A stretch of DNA of 25,987 bases from an uncultured Desulfobulbaceae bacterium (lineage in GTDB: Bacteria > Desulfobacterota > Desulfobulbia > Desulfobulbales > Desulfobulbaceae): NCBI GenBank assembly GCA_945787305.1, contig CALZIH010000004.1:1-25987 (forward strand), read 5' to 3'. Positions 1 to 7,037 of this stretch are shown in pieces. The translations under genes and the position numbers were made by a program. Position 1 is the stretch's first letter. Each line of letters starts with the position of its first letter. The notes under the pieces are model-generated. The model ran no database searches. It had not been told where the DNA came from and saw only the letters and a program-made list of their open reading frames with translations.

Positions 1-383
1 AACTTGATCAGCTCTCCTCCTACCACAGGGTTGCGGAAGTTCAGGGCAAGGTCGCAGCATTTTTACTAGCTATGAGAGAGAATTGCCCATACCAAAACGA
101 GAATTATGAGTGGTTTTCTTCACGTTATCCTCATTTTCTATACATTGACAGGATTGTTGTTGGTGCGAAATACATGGGATTAAAAATCGGCAGCATATTG
201 TACCTGGATATTTTTGCTTACGCCCGTTCTCATGGCATTCCTATCATCACATGTGAGTACAATGTTATCCCGCTAAATGAACGGTCTCGGCTATTTCATG
301 AAAAATTCGGGTTTATCGAAGTCGGTAGGCAATGGCTGGCTAATGGGACTAAGAGGGTATCACTGCAAGCTGCAGAGGTCTGA
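1..383 (+). CDS. GNAT-family N-acetyltransferase, C-terminal part (5' end cut by window)
   Basis: The frame is open from base 3 with no stop, so this is the C-terminal ~126 residues of a longer protein rather than a small gene starting at the ATG at 72. The visible part reads VAAFLLAM, then YIDRIVV, a GLKIGS stretch, TCEYNVIPLN and HEKFGFIEVG. This is the order of the GNAT fold: the beta-4 strand, the acetyl-CoA binding loop (here altered from Q/RxxGxG/A), and the late N-x-x-S...F-H-x-x-x-G-F segment. The family transfers acetyl from acetyl-CoA to an amine; the substrate cannot be told from sequence. It is about 100 bases upstream of the next gene on the same strand and has no visible link to the lipid cluster. 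Family assignment is fairly sure; the start is not in the window. Confidence 0.75.
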   Translation, partial: LDQLSSYHRVAEVQGKVAAFLLAMRENCPYQNENYEWFSSRYPHFLYIDRIVVGAKYMGLKIGSILYLDIFAYARSHGIPIITCEYNVIPLNERSRLFHEKFGFIEVGRQWLANGTKRVSLQAAEV

Positions 384-479
384 TGGTTTTTTGCACTTGT
401 TTGGACAAATGTTCGCCGTGTGCCAAATTTTGCGGTGAGTAGATCGATGTAGTACCCTAAAAATTCAAGGAGATTCATC

Positions 480-1481
480 ATGCCTGAGAATACAGATGAA
501 AAAAGCCGAATCCTCCTGTATTCACTGCCGACAATTATTATATTTTCGGCTTCCATTATATTTTCTTTCACAGCATACTCAAAACTGACCTGGGTTCAAT
601 TACCCTTTCATGCGGCCCTGGAAGCTATAGGAGCTCTTATAGCCCTTATTTTGTCCGTCTTTCTTTTATCCTCAAAAATTGAAGGACCTGAGGATTTTTT
701 TAAAATAGCGACGTCAACAGCCTTGGTTGGTATGGGAACGCTAGACTTATTCCATTCTTTTGTGGAGCCCGGGCAAATTTTCGTCTGGTTACATTCCTGT
801 GCTACCTTTTGGGGAGGTACACTCTTTTCGCTTGTCTGGTTATCTCCTAAGATTATTGCCAGCAGGTTGATACTGCCAATTCTCTGTCTAGTTTTTAGCA
901 GTTGTTTTGCATTGTTTTCAATCCTGTACCCTGAAAATATTCCGATTATGGTGTCTGGATCACAATTTACGTTCTCAGCGAGAATTCTTAATTTGGTCGG
1001 GGGCGTTGGGTTCTTTCTAGGATCACTGTATTTTTTTAAAAATTACTATTACTCATCAAATAAAAAACATGTTTTGTTCGCCAATCACTGCCTTTTGTTT
1101 GGTATATCAGCGGCAATATTCGAATTTTCACAAATATGGAACCTGCAGTGGTGGTTGTGGCATGCTACGCGGCTATTTGCCTACTCTGTAGCTCTTTTAT
1201 TAATTTTTCAGATTTATAAAAGTGTTGAAAAGCAAAAAGATATACTTTTAATCGAGTTACAAGAAGCATTAAAAAACGTAAAGGTTCTTAGGGGATTCTT
1301 ACCAATTTGCGCGTCATGTAAAAAAATAAGAGATGACAAGGGGTATTGGAACCAAATTGAAACCTATATAAAAGAACATTCAGAAGCGAAATTCAGCCAT
1401 GGAATCTGCCCGGATTGTGTCAGGAAGCTCTACCCCGAGTATGTTGATAAGATTGACAAAAATGCACAGCAAAACACTTAA
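480..1481 (+). CDS. multi-pass membrane sensor-like protein with C-terminal CxxC...CxxC tail
   Basis: 333 residues. About seven or eight hydrophobic segments fill residues ~12-245, as in the membrane-associated MASE-type sensory domains found ahead of kinases or GGDEF modules. A short helical stretch follows (~248-270), then a tail with LPICASCKKIRDDKGYWNQ and HGICPDC, giving Cys277, Cys280, Cys310 and Cys313. This tail is common at the end of histidine kinases and cyclase-like sensors in Desulfobacterota and could bind a metal; that role is inference. No kinase, GGDEF or receiver domain is present, so the output is unknown. AAGGAG lies about 7 bases before the ATG and fixes the start. The gene is AT-richer than the cluster to its right and converges on the ACP gene at 1520, so it is probably a neighbour and not part of the pathway. 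Confidence 0.6.
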   Translation: MPENTDEKSRILLYSLPTIIIFSASIIFSFTAYSKLTWVQLPFHAALEAIGALIALILSVFLLSSKIEGPEDFFKIATSTALVGMGTLDLFHSFVEPGQIFVWLHSCATFWGGTLFSLVWLSPKIIASRLILPILCLVFSSCFALFSILYPENIPIMVSGSQFTFSARILNLVGGVGFFLGSLYFFKNYYYSSNKKHVLFANHCLLFGISAAIFEFSQIWNLQWWLWHATRLFAYSVALLLIFQIYKSVEKQKDILLIELQEALKNVKVLRGFLPICASCKKIRDDKGYWNQIETYIKEHSEAKFSHGICPDCVRKLYPEYVDKIDKNAQQNT

Positions 1482-1519
1482 GGTTGACATGAACTTGGAG
1501 AAGGTGATGCTTGGATTAA

Positions 1520-1777
1520 TTACTGATGTTTTCTGATATATTGAGCAAGGGTTGCCACTGACTGCAAAACGACCCTGCTTGTTTGCTCAGAATCAATGCG
1601 GACGCCGTACTCTTTCTGTATCGTTACAACGATTTCAAGAGCATCCAGTGAATCAGTTCCCAGTGGTGAGTCCGGACCAATGAGAGGGTCCTCCGGACTT
1701 ATTGTATTCAGATCCACCCCCTGCAGGTTGCATGTCGTGCATATCAGTTCGAGCAGTTCTTTTTGCAGTTGATCCAT
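1520..1777 (-). CDS. acyl carrier protein (accessory, next to ABC exporter block)
   Basis: 85 residues with the carrier-protein signature GTDSLDALE; Ser43 is the expected site for the 4'-phosphopantetheine arm. The stretch PLG-T-DSLDALEIVV-x-IQKEYG is close to the ACPs of aryl-polyene type clusters, where the serine motif is followed by a run of hydrophobic residues and a YG pair. It is the last gene of the leftward block and lies about 220 bases downstream of the ABC permease gene, separated by a MITE-like element. It differs clearly from the two other ACPs in the window (13057-13329 and 17620-17886), so the system has at least three carriers. A plausible partner is the BtrH-like transferase at 4190-5212, since BtrH itself uses an ACP-bound donor; that pairing is inference. 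Confidence 0.9.
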   Translation of the reverse strand: MDQLQKELLELICTTCNLQGVDLNTISPEDPLIGPDSPLGTDSLDALEIVVTIQKEYGVRIDSEQTSRVVLQSVATLAQYIRKHQ

Positions 1778-1825
1778 GAAATTATTTTGAATTGATGCGT
1801 TATCAGGTGACTTCGGTTTGTTTTT

Positions 1826-1990
1826 CTACAGCCTACCTTGAAAAATTGTATTTTCGTCCGATCTCGGCGTTATGCTCAAAATGTTATCCTGGGAATATCC
1901 TGCCTGTGCTAAAATTATTCGCATGCCTCGGAGTCTTCGCTTACCTGATCTCGAACGAAAATCCTAATTTTTCAAGGCACCCTACAGCCT
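1826..1990. mobile_element. MITE-like palindromic element, ~147 bp, with 9-bp flanking direct repeat
   Basis: The 9-mer CTACAGCCT occurs at 1826-1834 and again at 1982-1990. Just inside are long inverted ends: CCTTGAAAAATT then ATTTTCGTCCGA on the left (1836-1861), and on the opposite strand at the right CCTTGAAAAATT then ATTTTCGTTCGA (1951-1977). The centre also folds back in part (CTCGGCGTTATGC against CTCCGAGGCATGC). It carries no credible gene. Terminal inverted repeats plus a direct repeat are what a small non-autonomous element inserted by a transposase would leave. It sits between the ABC permease and the ACP gene and could form a strong RNA hairpin in the transcript. No second copy is in this window, so mobility rests on the end structure alone. 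Confidence 0.65.
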
Positions 1991-1996
1991 GGCCGT

Positions 1997-3289
1997 TTAT
2001 AGTCGAATCTGAGCTAATTTCCAGGAGAAAAGAACCGTCGCAATGAAAAACAGCAATAAGCGACCAAGATCATCCATAACTGCCGATAGAGTATAGCCGC
2101 GTACCAGCAGATCATGGAACGAGGTCAGGCCCCAGTGCAGCGGCGATATGATACTGAGGCGCTGCATCAGTTGAGGCATGGCGTAGACCGGAACCATAAT
2201 GCCACCGATAGCGGCCGCCGCTACAACCGTTGTTGCCCCTATGGTGGAGGCTTGTTCGTAGGTGCTGCAGGCAGTACCTAACAAGACACCAACGCCGCAG
2301 GCGGCAAGACTTGACAGCAGAACAGTCAACAGCACAGCCGTGAAATTGCCGGAAATGATAAAGGCCGGCAGGCCGATAAAAGGGAACAGGTGCGTGCCAA
2401 TAAGGAAGATGAGCAGGAACTGGCAGAGGCAGATACCCATATATGCCAATACCTTGCCGGTAAAGAGAACAAGAGGCGAGACGGGCAGGGAGGTCAGGCG
2501 GATCCAGATACCGGATTTACGTTCCTGCAAGATTGCCCCGGCAATGGGTATGGCTGTGAAGAACATGCCAAACAGGGCCCAGGCGGGTACGTTCTGTTGA
2601 ACCGGGTTGTATGCCGCTACTTCTTTTAAGCTAGAAGTTGTTGAGCTCTCCTCAAGGGTCAGAAGGGGGTGGTCAAGCAGAGCGGGGAGCCCTGTTTCAG
2701 GCAACGAAGAAAATTCCGGTGCAATGCCGAGATCGTCCATTGACTCCCGCAGCAGCCTGTCCAGGTTCTTGAGCTTATTCTCCATTGAAATGATTTGCAT
2801 CACCATCTGTAGCTGGGCAGTGATTCCGGAGCGTAATCCAACCAGTATTGCGGGATCAAAATAGAGCTGCACCGACGTTGCCGTTGCGGGTTGTTCATTC
2901 TCCTGTTGTCTGCCTCGCTGAAAAAGAAGCGTTGTCTCTCGCTGCAAGCGGGCTGAGGACTGTTCCGGTATGACAACCCCAACCTGGTAATCACCCCCTG
3001 TGACAGCCGCCTTGATGTCGGCAATACTGTACTGCCGATCATTCCGGACAATAACTTCCAGGTTGCTCGATGCCAGGATTTGTTGCAGTTTGCTGCCGAT
3101 ATATCCCTTGTCCAGGTCAAGGAGTAGTACCTGGGTTGTGTGCTGCCCGCTGAGTTGCATGACGTTTTCCTGCACCAGGGTTATCACAACAACCAGGATG
3201 GCTGGCATGATAAACAAAACGAGCAAACCTGCCCTGTCCCGCTTCAGGAGCAGGAGTTCTTTTGTGGCGACGGTAAGTATTTTCAACAT
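1997..3289 (-). CDS. ABC-2 type transporter permease
   Basis: 430 residues with the topology of ABC-2 export permeases of the YhhJ/YbhR/YbhS kind. There is one N-terminal membrane helix (~residues 18-40), a large extracytoplasmic region (~41-245) and five or six hydrophobic segments from ~250 to the end, including the typical ERKSGIWIRLTSLPVSPLVLFTGK stretch of which ER..G....L...P..... is conserved. It should form the membrane channel with the ATPase encoded upstream at 3411-4193. Its substrate is not shown by the sequence. Its position among ACP, lipoprotein and acyl-transferase genes suggests export of a lipid or polyene conjugate. The ATG is at 3289, with only GAAG as a weak ribosome site. 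A transposed repeat (3303-3395) begins 13 bases upstream and separates it from the ATPase gene. Confidence 0.88.
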   Translation of the reverse strand: MLKILTVATKELLLLKRDRAGLLVLFIMPAILVVVITLVQENVMQLSGQHTTQVLLLDLDKGYIGSKLQQILASSNLEVIVRNDRQYSIADIKAAVTGGDYQVGVVIPEQSSARLQRETTLLFQRGRQQENEQPATATSVQLYFDPAILVGLRSGITAQLQMVMQIISMENKLKNLDRLLRESMDDLGIAPEFSSLPETGLPALLDHPLLTLEESSTTSSLKEVAAYNPVQQNVPAWALFGMFFTAIPIAGAILQERKSGIWIRLTSLPVSPLVLFTGKVLAYMGICLCQFLLIFLIGTHLFPFIGLPAFIISGNFTAVLLTVLLSSLAACGVGVLLGTACSTYEQASTIGATTVVAAAAIGGIMVPVYAMPQLMQRLSIISPLHWGLTSFHDLLVRGYTLSAVMDDLGRLLLFFIATVLFSWKLAQIRL

Positions 3290-3297
3290 TGCACTTC

Positions 3298-3400
3298 AAT
3301 TATGATGGACTCGTAAAACGTCCAAAACGATATTTGCACTGTACGGAAATACAATGAGTTATAACCTCGGTGGTGAGGCTTTTTACGACACCGACAATTA
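3298..3400 (+). mobile_element. MITE family A, copy 1 (93 bp) with target duplication AATTA
   Basis: The element runs 3303-3395, bounded by AATTA at 3298-3302 and 3396-3400. It starts TGATGGACTCGTAAAACG and ends GGCTTTTTACGACACCGAC; the two ends are imperfect inverted repeats around TCGTAAAA(A)G. Compared with copies at 6543-6644, 18486-18587 and 18593-18696 it lacks about ten bases before the right end. It lies between the ABC ATPase and permease genes of one operon, so the permease may have lost its original ribosome site or spacing. No protein is encoded. Confidence 0.8.
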
Positions 3401-3410
3401 GGGCCGTTCA

Positions 3411-4193
3411 TCAGGTATCACGAAGTCCTTTTCCCGTCAGTTGAAGAAAGAGCTCTTCCAGGTTGCGGCTTTGGTTTTGCTGCAGCAGCTCTGCCGGGGA
3501 CCCTTGTTCAATCATTCTGCCACCATCTATAATACCGATTCGGCTACACAATTCCATAGCCTCTTCCATGTAATGGGTAGTGTAGAGGATTGTCATCCCT
3601 TGTTTATTGAGGGTAATCAACTGTTCATGGATCAGGTGCCTGGATTGGGCATCAATGCCGACGGTCGGTTCATCGAGAAAGAGAATTTGCGGATCATTGA
3701 GGAGCCCGACCGCGAGGTTGAGGCGTCGCTTCATTCCACCGGAAAATGTAGAGACAGGACGATCTCCATGCTCAACGAGCCCGGCAAGGTGTAGGGAACG
3801 TTCTATCCGGTTCTGTAGAGCATCTCCTTTAATGCCATACATTTTTCCGAAAAAAACAAGGTTTTCAGCGGCGGATAACGGGTTATAGAGGGCTATATCC
3901 TGGGGTACCAGGCCGAGAATCTCTTTGATTGGTTGTGATTTATTTTTGAACCCCATACCCATGATCGAAACCGTACCACGATCAGGTGGAAACAGGCCGC
4001 TGAGGATGGCAATTGCCGTGGTTTTTCCGGCACCGTTTGGTCCGAGCAGGCCAAAGAACTCTCCCTTGTGCAGTTGTAGATTAAAATTGTCCAGGGCCGG
4101 GGAGGTTGCATGTTTATACCGTTTCACAAGGGATTGGGCTGTTATTGCAAAATCTGCTGCCGAATGCGCTATTGGAATGCTGCCATCCTTCAT
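3411..4193 (-). CDS. ABC-2 type transporter ATP-binding protein
   Basis: 260 residues with all motifs of an active ABC ATPase: Walker A GPNGAGKTT (residues 51-59), Q-loop LVPQD (~95-99), signature SGGMKRRLNL (151-160), Walker B LFLDEPTVGID (171-181), and the switch histidine in TTHYMEEA (~206). The close spacing of signature and Walker B and the GID after Walker B are typical of the drug/lipid export subfamily that pairs with ABC-2 permeases. The ATG at 4193 overlaps the stop of the BtrH-like gene by ATGA, so the two are probably translated together. The permease follows downstream at 3289. The complex would act at the inner membrane and hydrolyse ATP to export the product of the cluster or an intermediate. 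Confidence 0.95.
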   Translation of the reverse strand: MKDGSIPIAHSAADFAITAQSLVKRYKHATSPALDNFNLQLHKGEFFGLLGPNGAGKTTAIAILSGLFPPDRGTVSIMGMGFKNKSQPIKEILGLVPQDIALYNPLSAAENLVFFGKMYGIKGDALQNRIERSLHLAGLVEHGDRPVSTFSGGMKRRLNLAVGLLNDPQILFLDEPTVGIDAQSRHLIHEQLITLNKQGMTILYTTHYMEEAMELCSRIGIIDGGRMIEQGSPAELLQQNQSRNLEELFLQLTGKGLRDT

Positions 4194-5212
4194 GAAGACT
4201 GTTTAACCCATTGCTGTAGGTTTGTGAAAACTCTTTCTTCCCGCTGGGCACACTCCATAATCCGCTCTGCCATTGCCGGGTAGGTATCGTCCGGCCTGGC
4301 CCGATCTTTACAGACGCGGGCAGCCATGGCCGCAAAGGCCCGCCATGTATCTCCTGCCTCTGTCAATGATGATGCGCAGTCTCGTAAATATTGATCCTGC
4401 AGTTTTATCGCACTTTCCTGGAGAAAAGCACTGTACATGAAGCGAAAGCCGCCACCACCGGTGCCGATTTCCTCCTGCATGCGAACAACATGGCCCAGGT
4501 GCAGGTCCGCACGTTTCCGACCCAGGCGAGAAGGCCATTGGGTCAACCGTTTGGCCAGAAAACGTATGCCTTTGACACCAATCAAGGGAAAGGGACTGCC
4601 AAGCATCATTTTGCAGACCGACGTAATACCCTGGTAAATGAGCGTATCGGTGTTAATTTTCTCGGGCACCCGGGTCAGGTAATACATCTTACCCTTGGGG
4701 GCGAGGGCACCGGAGGCAAATCTGGCCCTTGCCAGATCACCTGCCGGGCAAAGTACCGGTTCAGGGAAAACAGGGTCGCTGATCAGGTATTCATCGCCTT
4801 GTTTACCGTAAACAACCAGATTATGGGCATTGAAGTGGAACCGCAAAGCTTTTGGAAAATAGGGTAGCCAGAAGACTCCGGTCTGCAGACCTACCGGGAT
4901 GGAGGCTTCGAGTGCTGCATCAAGCTCAGCCATTGCCTGATTCTTATCCCGGTATTTTTTTTGCTTCATGTTGATGCCGGGAATCCGGGCGACCTGTTTG
5001 AGAATATGGCCGGCAGCAGCTCGATACGTGACCAGGGGCAGGCCATTGATCCTGACAAAGGGGAGGTAGCCAAAAAATATTCCCCCGCCGATACCAAATG
5101 CCATGGCCTCGGAAATGTTGATACCGTTATGGTGTAACAGGTTTGCAGCTACACCGCTTTCACAGTGGGCAGATTGCCGGTGCGGGAATTCGAAAACAGG
5201 GTCACTCTGCAT
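4190..5212 (-). CDS. BtrH-like acyl transferase/peptidase-fold protein (BtrH_N, DUF4872-like)
   Basis: About 340 residues. The opening HRQSAHCESGVAANLL, the following GIGGGIFFGYLP, then FNAHNLVVYG and YLISDP match the BtrH N-terminal domain. Cys17 (in HCESG) is the likely nucleophile, with the His of AHNLVV and the Asp of ISDP completing a cysteine-protease-like triad. The C-terminal ~150 residues are helical, as in the DUF4872 part. In butirosin synthesis BtrH moves an acyl group from an ACP to an amine, so this protein may transfer the ACP-bound chain to an amino group of the final acceptor (inference). I chose the ATG at 5212, because AGGA stands 5 bases upstream, over one at 5239 that lacks a ribosome site. 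It overlaps the upstream gene by 11 bases and the ABC ATPase by 4. Confidence 0.75.
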   Translation of the reverse strand: MQSDPVFEFPHRQSAHCESGVAANLLHHNGINISEAMAFGIGGGIFFGYLPFVRINGLPLVTYRAAAGHILKQVARIPGINMKQKKYRDKNQAMAELDAALEASIPVGLQTGVFWLPYFPKALRFHFNAHNLVVYGKQGDEYLISDPVFPEPVLCPAGDLARARFASGALAPKGKMYYLTRVPEKINTDTLIYQGITSVCKMMLGSPFPLIGVKGIRFLAKRLTQWPSRLGRKRADLHLGHVVRMQEEIGTGGGGFRFMYSAFLQESAIKLQDQYLRDCASSLTEAGDTWRAFAAMAARVCKDRARPDDTYPAMAERIMECAQREERVFTNLQQWVKQSS

Positions 5213-5690
5213 ATTGGTCCTGCTTGTCGATAGGGGCATTGAGCTTACCGCTGGTCAGCTCTTGCGGTGTAACTTTGAAAAGCTCAGCGTATTTTTTCAA
5301 GGTATCGGCATGGAGTCGCCTGAAAATGGAGGGAATCAGGTGCAGACGGACCCGCAAGCGTGACTGATCGGTGTATTTGGCCAGGAGACCGATGTCCATC
5401 TGGTTGACCGTCATGTAATAATGCAGACAACTGACCTTTCCGGAGGCAACTTTTTCCATGGATGAGGCAATATTCTTTTCTATCTCCTGCCAGGCCTGGC
5501 GGTTTACAATATTCACAGGCTGCCAGCCAAGACCGGGAACCAGCTCATATTCACCGTGAGTATTTACGGAGTAACTCACTGTTTTCACGCCGTCGGTAAT
5601 GCCTTTGTCGGAGAGTTGATCTTGTTGCTTCATAGCGTTCCAGAGGGCATGAAACTGAAGGTCGTTAATTTTTCGGTACCGATTCGGCAA
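5202..5690 (-). CDS. conserved-looking protein of unknown function, possible C-terminal HTH
   Basis: 162 residues, soluble, with no signal peptide. I do not recognise a named family with confidence. The N-terminal half has a repeated GxGWQPVN/VNxQAW-type stretch (~residues 52-68). The C-terminal part, MDIGLLAKYTDQSRLRVRLHL...LKKYAELFKVTPQEL, has the spacing of a Cro/C1-type helix-turn-helix followed by the usual YA-x-x-F-x-V-x-x-x-x-L end. A DNA-binding or docking role is therefore possible but unproven. The start given is TTG (5690), which overlaps the upstream lipoprotein gene by 26 bases. An ATG at 5633 would shorten the protein by 19 residues, but neither has a strong ribosome site. It lies between the lipoprotein and the BtrH-like gene and overlaps both, so it is very likely real and co-translated. 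Confidence 0.6.
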   Translation of the reverse strand: MPNRYRKINDLQFHALWNAMKQQDQLSDKGITDGVKTVSYSVNTHGEYELVPGLGWQPVNIVNRQAWQEIEKNIASSMEKVASGKVSCLHYYMTVNQMDIGLLAKYTDQSRLRVRLHLIPSIFRRLHADTLKKYAELFKVTPQELTSGKLNAPIDKQDQYAE

Positions 5691-6243
5691 CGTACTTTGC
5701 CATAATCTTTCCCATATCGTCTAAAAGGGAGTGGTCGGAAGACCCGAAGCTCCAAGCCGCTGCAAAAGAATTATTCCAGCTGGACATCTTTTCGTTTCGC
5801 ACAACTTTCCTGGTGGTTCCGTCGATCAGTTGAAGGTCCATCTCAACGCCTGAACTGCCTGCGAATGCTCCTCCCCAGAACCTGGCTGAATCACTGACAA
5901 TTCTCATGTTAGTGATATTTGTTTTAATCAACAGTGTCTTGCCGTCAGCAGGTTTACCCTCATCGATTGTAGCGACTTTTTTAAAGCGTTTCTCCTGTTG
6001 TAAAGCAGTCATCATGCTTTGTTGTACCGTCTTGGCAGCTTGAGGATAATCTTTGGCAAGTTCTGGCTTTATGGTGAATGGAGAAAAAAGGATCGTATCA
6101 TATTGTTTAGCCAGTTTTTCCACAGCAGGTGCCTGAGCTGCCTCTTCCTGTTGGGCGGTTTTTTTGTTGGTGCCCACACAGGAAACCAACAAACAAAGAG
6201 AGAGGAGTACTGTCACTGCTTTTATCAGAGATTGAATATTCAT
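5665..6243 (-). CDS. DUF4410-like outer-membrane lipoprotein
   Basis: 192 residues from the ATG at 6243. The first 22 form a lipoprotein signal: MNIQSLIK, a hydrophobic run, and a lipobox ending LLVSC with Cys22 as the acylation site. The mature part (YDTILFSPFTIKPELAKDYP..., LLIKTNITNMRIVSDSARFWGG, GVEMDLQLIDGTTRKVVRNEKM) matches the general pattern of DUF4410 lipoproteins, which begin with a strand-rich 'I.V.PF' segment and have a GG turn before a strand describing a parameter; function is unknown. AAGGA lies 7 bases ahead of this ATG. An in-frame TTG at 6324 with a perfect AGGAGG would add 27 residues before the signal peptide and cannot be excluded. It is the first gene of the leftward accessory block. 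Confidence 0.7.
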   Translation of the reverse strand: MNIQSLIKAVTVLLSLCLLVSCVGTNKKTAQQEEAAQAPAVEKLAKQYDTILFSPFTIKPELAKDYPQAAKTVQQSMMTALQQEKRFKKVATIDEGKPADGKTLLIKTNITNMRIVSDSARFWGGAFAGSSGVEMDLQLIDGTTRKVVRNEKMSSWNNSFAAAWSFGSSDHSLLDDMGKIMAKYVAESVPKN

Positions 6244-6329
6244 TGTAAATTCCTTTTTAGGGGGGTGTGTTTGAATGGATATTTTCATACCGTGTTGCCT
6301 ACTTTCACTATCTATAAGCGCCAAATGTA

Positions 6330-6335
6330 CCTCCT
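6330..6335 (-). promoter_or_regulatory. strong Shine-Dalgarno AGGAGG before an in-frame TTG
   Basis: On the minus strand AGGAGG is followed after 5 bases by TTG (6324), which reads in frame through 27 residues into the lipoprotein gene. This is a better ribosome site than that of the preferred ATG at 6243. Either the lipoprotein has a long N-terminal extension, or translation begins upstream in a leader fused to it. Confidence 0.45.
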
Positions 6336-6369
6336 CTTCAATTTTTTGTTATATTTCCAGGAACATTTC

Positions 6370-6397
6370 ATTGTATCACTCACCCCGTCAATGTAAA
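6370..6397 (-). promoter_or_regulatory. candidate sigma-70-like promoter for the accessory block
   Basis: On the minus strand TTTACA (6397-6392) and TACAAT (6375-6370) are 16 bases apart, a near-consensus pair about 125 bases upstream of the lipoprotein ATG at 6243. The stretch 6244-6537 (about 290 bases) otherwise shows no gene I can support and would serve as the leader and promoter region of the leftward block. Found by eye only. Confidence 0.35.
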
Positions 6398-6537
6398 AGA
6401 CAAGTTCTCGATAACTCCAGGAATCGTACCGATTTTGCCTTGAACCATTGACGCTGCTATATCTGGGGTGGTGCACGCAACCAGTTTGTTCTCTGTTGAT
6501 TAGAAGGCTTATTGTAGTGTAGTCTACAGACAACTTA

Positions 6538-6649
6538 TTATTGTCGGTGTCGTAAAAAGCCTCGCCAACGACGGCGGAAAAGTTGCAACTATTTGTATTT
6601 CCGTACAGTGCAAACGGCGTTTTGGATTTTTTATGAGTCCATCATTATT
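6538..6649 (-). mobile_element. MITE family A, copy 2 (102 bp) with target duplication AATAA
   Basis: The element runs 6543-6644 in minus orientation, bounded on the plus strand by TTATT at 6538-6542 and 6645-6649. Read on the minus strand it begins TGATGGACTCATAAAAAATCC and ends GGCTTTTTACGACACCGAC, as in copy 1. Its centre, AAACGGCGTTTGCACTGTACGG, is shared with the other copies apart from point changes (motif AAACGnnnTTTGCACTG). The start codon given for the small membrane protein at 6633 lies within its left end. Confidence 0.85.
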
Positions 6650-7037
6650 CTTTCATTGCAATACGACCACGGTGATCAGGAAGCGCATCGAAAAAATTGC
6701 TGAAATCGGTTTTGTCCGTTCCGCCATTGAAGAGCAGGCAGACCTTTCGGCATTCAAGGAAAAACCTACCCTTATGGTGTTGGCCGGTGTCTTTGCCATC
6801 GGCTTCAGCTATGTCATCGGCTGGCCTGCGGTAGGGTTTCTTGGCTACCTGGCGGTCAAAATGGAGCAGCCCTGGATTGCCGTTGTCGGCGGGCCTTTGA
6901 CCTATGGCCTGTCGCATCTGGTTTTTCTCCTGGGGATGTATCTTTCCGGTGCAGTCTATTCCCTGATTTTTATACGCTGGTTGACCAGGATCTGCATGGA
7001 AAAACTTCTGATATGGACCCATGCTAACAGCACTTGA
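6633..7037 (+). CDS. small integral membrane protein of unknown function
   Basis: 134 residues. Residues ~1-45 are polar and basic (IRKRIEKIAEIGFVRSAIEEQADLSAFKEKP). Three hydrophobic segments follow: LMVLAGVFAIGFSYVIGW, PAVGFLGYLAV and IAVVGGPLTYGLSHLVFLLGMYLSGAVYSLIF, the last perhaps two helices. I recognise no family. The ATG at 6633 is inside a transposed repeat and has no clear ribosome site; GTG at 6675 is an alternative that would lose 14 residues. The GC-rich third positions and well-formed hydrophobic pattern support a real gene. It is the only plus-strand gene in the leftward half of the cluster and runs head-on into the dehydratase gene, overlapping its 3' end by 14 bases. Confidence 0.55.
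   Translation: MSPSLFFHCNTTTVIRKRIEKIAEIGFVRSAIEEQADLSAFKEKPTLMVLAGVFAIGFSYVIGWPAVGFLGYLAVKMEQPWIAVVGGPLTYGLSHLVFLLGMYLSGAVYSLIFIRWLTRICMEKLLIWTHANST

Noticed and set aside
1792..2046. Plus-strand open frame of 84 codons
   Set aside because: It runs straight through the palindromic element at 1835-1981 and into the 3' end of the permease gene; its sequence is explained by the repeat and shows no protein family.
6312..6533. Minus-strand open frame of 73 codons upstream of the lipoprotein
   Set aside because: No recognisable domain, overlaps a candidate promoter and the AGGAGG site, and overlaps the upstream extension of the lipoprotein frame; likely non-coding leader.
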